Shown: positions 55,001-63,078 of the stretch, piece by piece
Numbering within the stretch: the stretch's first letter is position 1
Layout of the letters: each line of letters starts with the position of its first letter
Assembly (NCBI GenBank): GCA_001305055.1
Contig: BBZX01000001.1
Coordinates: forward strand, 496,001-560,000
From: Clostridia bacterium UC5.1-1C12
Lineage (GTDB): Bacteria > Bacillota_I > Bacilli_A > Erysipelotrichales > Erysipelotrichaceae
Direction of reading: 5' to 3'
Length of the DNA: 64,000 nucleotides
Made by a program: the position numbers and the translations under genes
Notes under the pieces: generated by a model
The model's input: the letters and a program-made list of their open reading frames with translations, nothing else
Database searches by the model: none
What the model was told of the DNA's origin: nothing

Positions 55001-55407
55001 AGCGTTAGCTTTTCTGAAACATCTCCAAACTGAGTATGGAATCCATTATACGTATCGGCTAAGCGATGGATAATGGAATTATCCTTTGTTTTACTTGTCT
55101 TCGCACACAATCCAGATGCTGTCCACGGTTTATCCGTTTGATAAGCACTATACTTTAACTGCGAGAAAATAACACTATTAGCTTGTTCAAAATCTATTCC
55201 TCCATAATACTCGGCCAAGTCAATAGAATAAAGTTTTTGTTTGTCCTCAATTTCTATTGAGTCTGCCCATGTAGGACCTTCAACTGATATTGCTGTTAGC
55301 TTACTATTAGGTTTCAATATATCTAATAATTTTTTACCCGCCCAAATCAGATGAAAGTCATCGCCAGCATTGGAAGCTATTGCACCAGCATTATTCTGTT
55401 TCTCCAC
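49078..55407 (-). CDS. Avs3-like STAND NTPase with N-terminal DUF4297/Cap4-type nuclease domain (about 2,110 codons, seven frame breaks)
   Basis: Eight successive frames of one strand join end to end with overlaps of a few bases. N-terminus: NAGDDFHLIWAGKKLLDIL, then SIDLAEYYGG and SQLKYS, consistent with a PD-(D/E)xK nuclease of the DUF4297/Cap4 group (D near 63, QxK near 83-85). STAND/NACHT ATPase: P-loop ATAGIGKTT near 312-320, YDCYGGGAFY, Walker B AIIIDAADNA near 420, and LIVTTRTERTH. The remaining ~1,600 residues are helical, with HEAT/TPR-like stretches (IRCKAAHALLRASKLG), as in phage-protein sensors. Breaks: about 54365, 54050, 52520, 52295, 52108, 51623, 51108. GTG at 55407 follows GAAGGTG and lies 18 bases after the Fic stop. 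Expected role: abortive antiphage defence. Confidence 0.78.
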
Positions 55408-55425
55408 TATAAACACCACCTTCTT

Positions 55426-56156
55426 TTAATTGTTACGCATTTCCTTACCTTTCACGTACTCATGTGGACGCTCCACATAATCTTTAACCTTATATTCTCC
55501 AATGTTCTCGTACTTGCTTGTGACAGTAGAGGATACCCCTTCATTGTTAAGGCTATCGCCTAATATTGCATCGGCAAAAATTCGTTCAAGATATTCGTGT
55601 TTCGAGTAAATTCCTTGCGATGCCCACACCAAGGCATTTCTCACATAAGCCGAATGGGTTTTAAAGAGCTCATGGTTGACTTCAAATCCAAGGTGTTTTG
55701 CCAATAGTACCGCAAATACAATACAAGTTCTGGTATTGCCCTCTCTAAAGGGGTGTATCTGCCAGATTGTTGCTATAATTCTCTCTAAACGAAACACGAT
55801 ATCCTTATCATTACCATCTGTTTTTTCAGTTTCTTTACTTCCTTCATTACAGCATCAAGCTCTTTCTTGATCTGTTTAGGGAAAGTATATCTAACCGTAT
55901 CTCCACCCAGTACATCTTCATATTTAGCAATTTGAATTGTACGGAACTCACCAGCCCAATCGTATATTTGTCCAAAAATATTTGAGTGAATATCTTGCAA
56001 TGTTTTTGTATCAAAAACCTTATAAGATTGGTTATAGACGGCAAGCATAGATAAGTTCGTTATATCAGCCTCAGCTCTACTTAATAAATCATGGTCTTTG
56101 ATATTGGCGAGATTTTTCAATATATCTACATCATCATATAAATAAGGATCCCTCAT
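55426..56156 (-). CDS. class I-like Fic-domain toxin (one frame break)
   Basis: About 243 residues. N-terminal DPYLYDDVDILKNLANIKD and IFGQIYDWAGEFRTIQI are typical of class I Fic proteins; the active-site loop is HPFREGNTRT, with catalytic histidine and the anion-binding region, but the second arginine of the full HxFx(D/E)GNxRxxR motif is isoleucine. The frame shifts in the A6 run near 55790. Fic enzymes transfer AMP or other nucleotidyl groups to target proteins. ATG at 56156 overlaps the antitoxin stop region, with GGAGGTG before it; the STAND gene follows 18 bases downstream. Confidence 0.85.
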
Positions 56157-56157
56157 C

Positions 56158-56682
56158 TTACACCTCCGCCGTAAAGCCGTACATATTTAACGTGAATTGA
56201 AATATAGAAATGAAGGATTCGTCTCCGACCTTCCACTTATCAATATTCTGTTTCGTAGTTTTGCTAGCATATACACCCTCAATGGCATTTAGTGCATTAG
56301 CAAAGGATGAACTACGTTCTTTTTGCACATCACTTAGTGAATCCATTCCACAAGATAATTTAAGCAGGGCGAGGTGTCTGGCAATACTTTTATCAATCAA
56401 TTTAGCTGCCTGTTCCAGCTCTTTTAGGCGTACTTCAACCTTAGGAAGTTCAGCTTTGTATTTCTTGCAGCGTTCTACTTGTTCCTTTATCATATCGACT
56501 TCATTTTCTTTTAGATACTTGCTTACTATTTTTCCATCCACTCTATTTTGTAGATAATAATATTGTTTTTCTTTAATAGTTTTTGTAGAAATATATCCCT
56601 CAGGAAGAGAAGGAAGTGTTTTCTCTATTTCATATTTCTTTACTAAAAGCTCTTGGTATTCATTTATAATAATAGCTGACAT
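56158..56682 (-). CDS. Fic antitoxin-like protein with VbhA-type inhibitory helix
   Basis: 174 residues, intact. N-terminal part: LPSLPEGYISTKTIKEKQYYYLQ, followed by coiled coil (about 60-110). The C-terminal ~45 residues, ANALNAIEGVYASKTTKQN then KWKVGDESF, resemble the VbhA antitoxin pattern (a helix with E-G, then S-x-x-T and W/Y-x-x-G). The glutamate would obstruct ATP binding in Fic; the usual Ser/Thr four residues before it is leucine. GAGGTGATAAGGA precedes the ATG. First gene of the operon with fic and the STAND gene. Confidence 0.65.
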   Translation of the reverse strand: MSAIIINEYQELLVKKYEIEKTLPSLPEGYISTKTIKEKQYYYLQNRVDGKIVSKYLKENEVDMIKEQVERCKKYKAELPKVEVRLKELEQAAKLIDKSIARHLALLKLSCGMDSLSDVQKERSSSFANALNAIEGVYASKTTKQNIDKWKVGDESFISIFQFTLNMYGFTAEV

Positions 56683-56711
56683 TCCTTATCACCTCACTAT
56701 TTAATATAATT

Positions 56712-56740
56712 ATTATATCATATATTAACCTAATTATCAA
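56712..56740 (-). promoter_or_regulatory. promoter of the antitoxin-fic-STAND operon
   Basis: TTGATA (56735-56740) and TATAAT (56712-56717) on the minus strand, 17 bases apart, with transcription expected about 20 bases before the antitoxin start codon. Confidence 0.78.
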
Positions 56741-56763
56741 CATTATATTCATTTGTAGGTTAA
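56725..56763. promoter_or_regulatory. inverted repeat around the -35 element of the Fic/STAND operon
   Basis: TTAACCTA (56725-56732) and TAGGTTAA (56756-56763) are perfect inverted copies spaced by 23 bases, bracketing the -35 element: a candidate autoregulatory operator. Confidence 0.5.
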
Positions 56764-56784
56764 CTAGTACGTGATATTTTTTAC

Positions 56785-57057
56785 CTACGACAGGGAAATA
56801 ATATTACCATTTCTAATTAAAATACAATCTTTAACACAATAAGTAGGAATACCACTTTTTAAAATAGATATGAAAATAATATCGATAGTATTTTCATATC
56901 TATCCAAATCGCTTTTAGATTTGCAGATAAGCAAATCAAGCTTATCTTTGTTATACAAATCAAAGATTTTTCTCATTCTATGGCTTCCTCTTTGAAAACC
57001 TTTTTCGCTTGTAAAGAAACCAACCAAGTCAAAAAACTTTATTCGTCTTAGAACCAT
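56785..57057 (-). pseudogene. serine-recombinase-like remnant
   Basis: 90-residue frame. MRKIFDLYNKDKLDLLICKSKSDL then RYENTIDIIFISILKSGIPTY resembles the resolvase segment where the small-motif arginines would normally follow KS (typically KSISRFGRN). The order and spacing fit the catalytic domain of large serine recombinases, but the N-terminal serine region and the rest are missing, and arginines are not conserved. It may be a decayed integrase of the island. Alternative: an unrelated small protein. Confidence 0.4.
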
Positions 57058-57365
57058 ATACCGGGGGAATAACAGTTATACTTTTGCAGTTCATAATAAC
57101 CTCTTTGCTATGCTTGTAAAATATTTTTATAAAAAGACTTGACATTTAAAATCACCATTTTAAAAATATTTAGGCAGAAAAAATAGTCAGAGGATCATTA
57201 TAAAACCCGCTGACTATTTGACTACTTCCTATTCAGTTTTATGGGTGAAATCTCAAAAATTACCTATGTCATCTATATTTTTGCTTAATTTTTGCCCTCA
57301 AATTGATGACATTTCCGCCTGTTTTTTCACTCCGAAATCGCTCCAAAACCACTATATCTTGTGGT
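57058..57365. other. intergenic region between the island and rlmD
   Basis: About 300 bases without a supported gene. It contains A/T-rich upstream sequence of the recombinase-like frame and the sequence adjacent to the rlmD 3' end, the expected place for an attachment site. I cannot define a core repeat. Confidence 0.4.
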
Positions 57366-58737
57366 TTAACCCTCGTTTTTTGCCTTGTCACCACAATACG
57401 TCATCAGAATCACTGACTCAACATGTGCTGTCCTTGGAAACATATCAAACGGATAACATTCCTCTGCCTGATAGCCATATTTCATCAGCACCTTAATATC
57501 ACGCATCTGCGTGTGCGGATTGCATGACACATACACAATCTGTTTCGGTTTCATATTCGCCAACGCAGTCAAAAAAGCTTCATCACTGCCGCTTCTTGGC
57601 GGATCGATAAACACAGCATCTGCCATCCGGCGCTGAGCCGCTGCTTTTCTCATATATGCTGAAGCATCTTCACAGACAAACTCGACATTTTTTAATTTGA
57701 TTAACAGACGCATTTTTCTTTGCATCCTCAACCGCCTGACGATTCACTTCAACACCGATGACTTTCTTAGCCTTAGAAGCCGCACTGATCCCAATCGTAC
57801 CGATTCCGCAATACATATCATATACCGTTTCATTCCCCTTTAAAGCCATCAATTCAATAGCCTTGGCATAAAGCTTTTCCGTCTGATCATGATTGATCTG
57901 ATAAAATGATTTTGCTGATATGGTATATTTCATTCCTAATAATTTATCGATAATGAACCCCTTGCCGTACAACACCTTTTCGTCATCGCCTAGCACAACG
58001 CTTGTTTTTCTTGAATTTGTATTCTGAACCACACTCGTTACCTCAGGACAGCGCTGAATTAATTCACTTACAAAATTCTTACTACCCGGCCATACCTTCT
58101 GAGCACCTACGAAACAGACTAACGTCTGATTACTCATAAATCCGCGCCTAATCAAAACATGACGCAGAAAACCGGTTCGGCGGTCTTCATCATATATTTC
58201 AATGCGATATTTAATTACCAGCTCTTTAATTGTCTGAAGAATGCGATTGCTGACTTCATCATGATTTAAACAATTATTGATATCGACGATTTCATGAGAA
58301 TAGTCACTATAAAAGCCCAGCTGTACCTGTTTGCCATGCCGCCCAAAACTCATGATAATTTTATTTCGATAAGCACAGGGAGCCGCCATTCCGCACACAT
58401 CATGCACCTTGATCCGCAGCCTCTGAGTATTGACAAGATCAATGAGCTGCTGTTTCTTAAGCTGAAGCTCATAAGCGTAATCCATATGCAGATAAGCACA
58501 TCCGCCGCATTTTAAACTGAACGGACATGCGCTGTTAATTCTTTTCGGCGAACGCTTGATCAATGCGTCAACGCTGCCAATCCAGCCCTCTTTAATGCGT
58601 TTGACTAACGTCACCTTTACTTCTTCATCAGGTAATACACCATTCAAAATAACCGTTTCACCCTGAACCGGTACATAAGCCTGACCATCTGCTGCAAGCT
58701 GCCTGACTTTAATATTTAAACTTTGATTCAGCTTCAT
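57366..58737 (-). CDS. rlmD: 23S rRNA (uracil-C5)-methyltransferase RlmD-type (one frame break)
   Basis: About 457 residues. N-terminal TRAM domain (IKVRQLAADGQAYVPVQGETV), iron-sulfur cysteines in CPFSLKCGGCAY, SAM-binding DMYCGIGTIGISAAS, FIDPPRSG, and the catalytic cysteine motif YVSCNP, then the C-terminal DMFPRTAHVESVILM. The frame shifts near 57710. It methylates a uridine of 23S rRNA. Its 3' end abuts the defence island, a known type of integration site. Its start overlaps the DUF1836 stop by four bases. Confidence 0.92.
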
Positions 58738-59297
58738 TTCGATTCCCCTTTAAAATAAGTATCAATCATCTTCTCCGCAACCCGCTTCATTTCATCAGCC
58801 ATAGAAGTGAAACCAAGCAGCAGCAATAATAAATCCTTCTTCTGCAGCGGATCAAGCTTTTCTACATCAATCAGCCGGCAAATTGAATCACCTACTGACT
58901 CACGAATCTGCTGTTTCAGCTGAAGATAACTCGTATAACTCTCTTTTAGAGAATCCACACTATAATCGTCAGTCTCAGATAAATTCTGCATCACAATTTT
59001 AATATCTCCCAAGGACAGCGTATTCTTCATCGATAAAACGATCATTAGCCTCAGCATATGCTCCAGCGTATATTTTTTACCCTTTGCCGGCGGCAGCAGC
59101 CCTTCCTTAGTGTAATTATTAATCATTGTTTTAGTAACAACCTTAGCTTCAGGATCACGCTTGTTCTCTTCAAAAGCATGATTGATCAAACTGATGATCT
59201 GATCCATATACAAATCAAGATCCGGTATTTCACTGACACTTAAATCACGATCATTTAACGTATCATGTATCATTTTTTTTAATTCTATTGTTTCCAT
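58734..59297 (-). CDS. DUF1836-family putative regulator
   Basis: About 187 residues, intact. The core AKVVTKTMINNYTKEGLLPPAKGKKYTLEHMLRLMIVL is typical of DUF1836 and resembles a MerR-like helix-turn-helix. The C-terminal half is helical, rich in leucine. The family is common in Bacillota and its targets are unknown. ATG at 59297 is chosen because the conserved part starts close to it; upstream in-frame starts lack a ribosome site. It precedes and overlaps rlmD. Confidence 0.82.
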   Translation of the reverse strand: METIELKKMIHDTLNDRDLSVSEIPDLDLYMDQIISLINHAFEENKRDPEAKVVTKTMINNYTKEGLLPPAKGKKYTLEHMLRLMIVLSMKNTLSLGDIKIVMQNLSETDDYSVDSLKESYTSYLQLKQQIRESVGDSICRLIDVEKLDPLQKKDLLLLLLGFTSMADEMKRVAEKMIDTYFKGESK

Positions 59298-59388
59298 AAA
59301 AAACCCCATTTCATTCATATTGTACTTTATTTATAGAAATTTGCAAGTTTAAGGTTGTAAAAACCTCATTTTATGATATGATTAATTA

Positions 59389-59417
59389 CATAAGATAGTA
59401 TTGAATACTACTTTATG
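59389..59417. promoter_or_regulatory. imperfect inverted repeat upstream of degV
   Basis: CATAAGATAGTAT and ATACTACTTTATG flank three bases, with 11 of 13 positions pairing. It lies 42-70 bases upstream of the DegV start and after a TATGAT, so it may be an operator or a leader hairpin. Confidence 0.45.
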
Positions 59418-59458
59418 TCAGATTTCATATGAGAAATATAATAGAAAGTGAGAGAATC

Positions 59459-60296
59459 ATGATTAAAATTTTTACCGATACATCAACCATGTATACGCCT
59501 CAGGAAGGCGCTGAAAAAGGCTTTAAGGTATTCCCATTAAGTGTTTCGATCAATAACCAAACTTATCAGGAATTTGTTGATATTGATACCCCAACCTTTT
59601 ATGAGCAAGTAACAAAAGGAAGTACTCCATCTTCTTCGCAGCCGCCCATCGGTATGCTTATGGAAGCTTATGATGAATGTCAGAACGATGAAATCATCCA
59701 TATTTGTATGGCAGACGGTCTTTCCGGTACTTATCAATCAGCGTTAAGTGCTAAAGACAGTGCGGTTTCAAAAGAAAATATACATGTCATTAATTCAAAA
59801 ACGCTTTGTGCGCCGCAGCGTTTTATGGTAGACAAAGTCATGGAACTAGTAGCTGAAGGTAAAAATACAAATGAAATACTCCTTGAAATTCAGCGTATGG
59901 CTGATTCTGCTTTCTCATTTTTAATACCTCAGGATTTTTAGCTTTTTAAAACGCGGCGGTCGTTTAACGCCGTTAGCTGCGACGATTGGCGGTGTTTTAA
60001 AGCTGAAACCTGTGATGATGCAGACGGAAGATGGCTGCCGTCTTGAAAAATTCACATTAGCCCGTACTATGGGTAAAGCTGTCGATATGATTCTTGAAGA
60101 TATGCGCCGCCGCGGCATTGATTCCTCTTATTCTATCGGTGTATCTCATGCCTATGCAAAAGAGCAGGCAGAGGATATTGCAGCTAAAATAAAAAATGCC
60201 TTCCCAGATATAAGAATCGAACTATTTGAGCTGACACCTGCCTTTATTACCCAAGGAGGCCCTCAATGCATCGCCATTCAGGCAATTCAATGCTAA
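59459..60296 (+). CDS. DegV-family fatty-acid-binding protein (two frame breaks)
   Basis: About 279 residues. N-terminal KIFTDTSTMYTPQEGAEKG, the ligand-loop segment TKGSTPSSSQPPIGMLMEAY, and MADGLSGTYQSA, all hallmark DegV segments. The frame breaks twice near 59925-59950; after this the FLKRGGRLTPLAATIGGVLKLKP segment and the C-terminal domain with GVSHAYAKEQAEDI follow. DegV proteins (FakB) present fatty acids to the FakA kinase for phospholipid synthesis. ATG at 59459 follows GTGAGAG. Monocistronic. Confidence 0.88.
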
Positions 60297-60310
60297 TTAA
60301 TTTATAGATA

Positions 60311-60347
60311 TAAAAACGGTATAGTCCATTGGCTATATCGTTTTTTG
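60311..60347 (+). terminator. degV terminator
   Basis: AACGGTATAG and CTATATCGTT (one G-T pair) form a stem with an 8-base loop, followed by TTTTTG. Confidence 0.8.
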
Positions 60348-60359
60348 TTTATTTAATGA

Positions 60360-60640
60360 TCCGCACTTTATATACAGTTGGATTTCACATGAGTGCCGCT
60401 TTGAAACACAGCAATCTCTATTCTATTACCGTCAACGCCGACTAATGATGTTTCACTGCTGATCAAGAGTGTATGATTAGGCTCAGCATATATTTTGGTT
60501 GCACACTCTATAATCAGCCGCACTACGCCGTCATTTAGTATAATAGGATCTCAAATAACAGCTTCAAATGTTTTTCAGATGCTTTAGCGGCTATCAGAGT
60601 TTAAGCGACAACAGTAGGATAAGCAGTCCTTAATCACTGT
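60360..60640 (-). pseudogene. unidentified broken coding remnant
   Basis: The minus strand carries two protein-like stretches in different frames: ASEKHLKLLFEILL and LNDGVVRLIIECATKIYAEP then SETSLVGVDGNRIEIAVF, ending with a stop near 60371. No start or full frame is found. I do not recognise the family; it may be a decayed gene or a misread one. Confidence 0.3.
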
Positions 60641-60733
60641 TTCATACCGCCAGCAGATTAACCATATGCAGAAGATGTTCAATTTGATTTTCAGCTTCTT
60701 TTTCATCCAGCTTTTTTACCGCTGCCCAGCGTT

Positions 60734-61066
60734 TTATTCTCTGATGAATGAGTCATGCAAAGTGACTTCCTCACTCGCATCTGAAATATAGCGTTCAACC
60801 TTCATATGCAGGTCATATTTATCTCTTAACCGCGTTATCTGCTCCATCATTGGTGAAGCATGATGCAGATCAAGTGCATGCTGATCCTGCCAGCTGTCAA
60901 TTAAGAGTACGGTTTCCTCATCCTCCATCGGAAAGAAGTATTCATACCGCAGATTGCCGCTTTCCGCACGAATATCTTGTACGATACCGCTGTCAGTCAT
61001 CGCCTGTGCGAATTTCCTCGCGCTTCCGTTTTTACCCGTATAATAAATATTTACTGTAAATGCCAT
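60734..61066 (-). CDS. antibiotic-biosynthesis-monooxygenase-fold (ABM/YgiN-like) protein
   Basis: 110 residues of a dimeric ferredoxin-like fold: FTVNIYYTGKNGSARKFAQAM, YEYFFPMEDEETVLLIDSWQDQHALDLHHASPMM, typical of ABM-domain quinol or stress proteins. The coding frame may continue after a one-base shift near 60750 as IKRWAAVKKLDEKEAENQIE to a stop at 60642, giving a longer protein; I keep the simple version. Function is uncertain; relatives include quinol monooxygenase YgiN and uncharacterised proteins. Confidence 0.7.
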   Translation of the reverse strand: MAFTVNIYYTGKNGSARKFAQAMTDSGIVQDIRAESGNLRYEYFFPMEDEETVLLIDSWQDQHALDLHHASPMMEQITRLRDKYDLHMKVERYISDASEEVTLHDSFIRE

Positions 61067-61119
61067 CTGATTACCCTCCTTTAATCATTTTATTCTAATT
61101 CACCTTGCAGCACATTGCT

Positions 61120-61152
61120 AATAAAATGAGACAGCTTCAGCCATCTCATTGT
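61120..61152 (-). terminator. terminator of the M18 aminopeptidase gene
   Basis: AATGAGA and TCTCATT pair around a 12-base loop, followed on the minus strand by TTATT. Confidence 0.7.
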
Positions 61153-61157
61153 TTATA

Positions 61158-62540
61158 TTACGCGTTTTTTAAAAATGCCAGATAACCCTTATAGGCTTCA
61201 TAAACATCTGCCTTTGATACAACTTCCCAAGGCGCATGCATGTTCTGAACCGCTATACCGCTGTCAATAACCTCCATGTTGTACTGCGCAGTGATATAAG
61301 CGATCGTTCCGCCGCCGCCTTGATCAACACGTCCTAGCTCAGAAGTTTGGAATGTTACCTCATTGCTGTCCATGATATCGCGCAGTTTAGCGATAAATTC
61401 CGGATTGGCATCATTACAGCCGCCTTTTCCGCGTGAACCGGTATACTTATTAAAGCATAAGCCGTGACCGAAGAATGCGGTATTCTTCATTTCGTTTACA
61501 CTTGGGTAATTCGGGTCATAAGCGGCACTGACATCCGAAGAAAGCATGACTGAATTTTTCAAAGCCCGGCGAACCTTTAATTCTGTATAAGCTTCCATAC
61601 AATTCATTAATTCCGCAACCGTATTTTCAAAGAAACGTGACTGCATGCCGGTCGCGCCAATGCTGCCCACTTCCTCTTTATCCACTAAGAGACATACACA
61701 AGTTCGATCTGTTTCTTCAATTTCCAACTGTGCCATCAAGGATGTATAAGCACATACCCGATCATCATGACCATATCCCATAACCATTGAGCGATCCAAG
61801 CCGTAATCTCTTGCTTTGCCGGCTGGCACTACTTCAATCTCCGCAGAGATAAAATCCTCTTCTTCGATATTATATTTCTCTTTCAGCAAATTCAAGATTG
61901 CCGCCTTCGATTTTTCTTTTTCCGCATCCTTCGCAGGGATACTGCCAACCAATACGTTTAAATCTTCACCTTCTACAACCTTAGCACCGCTCTTCTGCAG
62001 CTGGTCGGCTGAAAGATGAACTAATAAATCAGAAATACCAACGACTGGATCACAATCATCCTCACCAATAACAACATTGATTTTAGTGCCGTCTTTCTTC
62101 ACGACTACTCCATGCATTGCCAAAGGCAGCGTTACCCACTGGTATTTCTTAACACCGCCATAATAATGCGTATCAAATAAAACCAATTCATTATCTTCAT
62201 ATACCGGATTTTGCTTTAGGTCGATACGCGGTGAATCGATATGAGCACCTAAAATTTTCATACCTGCTTCTAGTTGTTCACTGCCAATGTGGAATAAAGC
62301 CAGCGCCTTATCCATATTTACCGCATAAACCTTATCACCGGCTGACAACTTACCGTTAGTCTTAATAACCTCTTCCAAATCACGATAGCCTTTTGCTTCT
62401 GCGAGCCGCACACTTTCACTTACACATTCTCGTTCACTTTTGCAGCTGCTGATAAACTTCTTATACTCTTCATTAAAAGAAAAGCACGCCTGCATTGCGG
62501 CATCATCATACTTTTCCCATGCATTCTTAATTTTTGCCAT
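61158..62540 (-). CDS. M18-family aminopeptidase
   Basis: 460 residues, intact. Di-zinc peptidase: ligands in GAHIDSPRIDLK (histidine), GHDDRVCAYTS (bridging aspartate), VDKEEVGSIGATG (catalytic and ligand glutamates), SSDVSAAYDPNYP, and a late NMHAPWEV histidine. It matches the aspartyl/general aminopeptidase M18 group in length. Cytosolic peptide turnover is expected. AAGGAGAT precedes the ATG. Confidence 0.93.
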   Translation of the reverse strand: MAKIKNAWEKYDDAAMQACFSFNEEYKKFISSCKSERECVSESVRLAEAKGYRDLEEVIKTNGKLSAGDKVYAVNMDKALALFHIGSEQLEAGMKILGAHIDSPRIDLKQNPVYEDNELVLFDTHYYGGVKKYQWVTLPLAMHGVVVKKDGTKINVVIGEDDCDPVVGISDLLVHLSADQLQKSGAKVVEGEDLNVLVGSIPAKDAEKEKSKAAILNLLKEKYNIEEEDFISAEIEVVPAGKARDYGLDRSMVMGYGHDDRVCAYTSLMAQLEIEETDRTCVCLLVDKEEVGSIGATGMQSRFFENTVAELMNCMEAYTELKVRRALKNSVMLSSDVSAAYDPNYPSVNEMKNTAFFGHGLCFNKYTGSRGKGGCNDANPEFIAKLRDIMDSNEVTFQTSELGRVDQGGGGTIAYITAQYNMEVIDSGIAVQNMHAPWEVVSKADVYEAYKGYLAFLKNA

Positions 62541-62598
62541 AAATATCTCCTTTTTATCCGTTAATATTATACGTCATTCTAATTTTATTTTTCAGCCT

Positions 62599-63009
62599 TT
62601 ATTCACTTTTAGGCAGTCTTTTCTTAAGCGCTGACAATAGCTTCATCTTCTTCTCATTCGGCACTGTATAAAGTCTTATCAAGCTCTCTTTCGCCGGTTT
62701 TCTTAAATAACCGTATACTAGCAGCTCTTCAAAAGCAATCCGGTAATGTTCATCATGAACTAACAGATAGCTCGTAATCTTTTCTTCACTAAAATTATCC
62801 GGGTCAGGCAGATAGGCCTCTTCAAAGAAACGCAGATGATATTCATCCAAAGCTAATTCACCGCGCTTTAATTCCTGATTTTCTAAAGTCAGGCGATCCA
62901 CCTTTTCCATCAATACTTCAATCATATTTTCCAGAGAGCTCACATAAAATTCCTGACCATCTTCTTTTGCTCTTGCCAATAAGTTTCTCAGATCTTCTGT
63001 TTCATTCAT
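62599..63009 (-). CDS. hypothetical protein with coiled coil
   Basis: 136 residues. A coiled-coil-like stretch (SLENMIEVLMEKVDRLTLENQELK, about 25-50) is followed by a helical domain with YLLVHDEHYRIAFEELLVYGYL. No signal peptide or membrane helix; cytosolic. AAGAGGTG precedes the ATG at 63009. No family recognised. It lies between the peptidase and an ABC exporter, all on the same strand. Confidence 0.65.
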   Translation of the reverse strand: MNETEDLRNLLARAKEDGQEFYVSSLENMIEVLMEKVDRLTLENQELKRGELALDEYHLRFFEEAYLPDPDNFSEEKITSYLLVHDEHYRIAFEELLVYGYLRKPAKESLIRLYTVPNEKKMKLLSALKKRLPKSE

Positions 63010-63078
63010 AAATAACACCTCTTTCTTTTAAGTATAAGCGATTTATGAACCGTTGCAACAACTCTGAACAAAGTGTCA

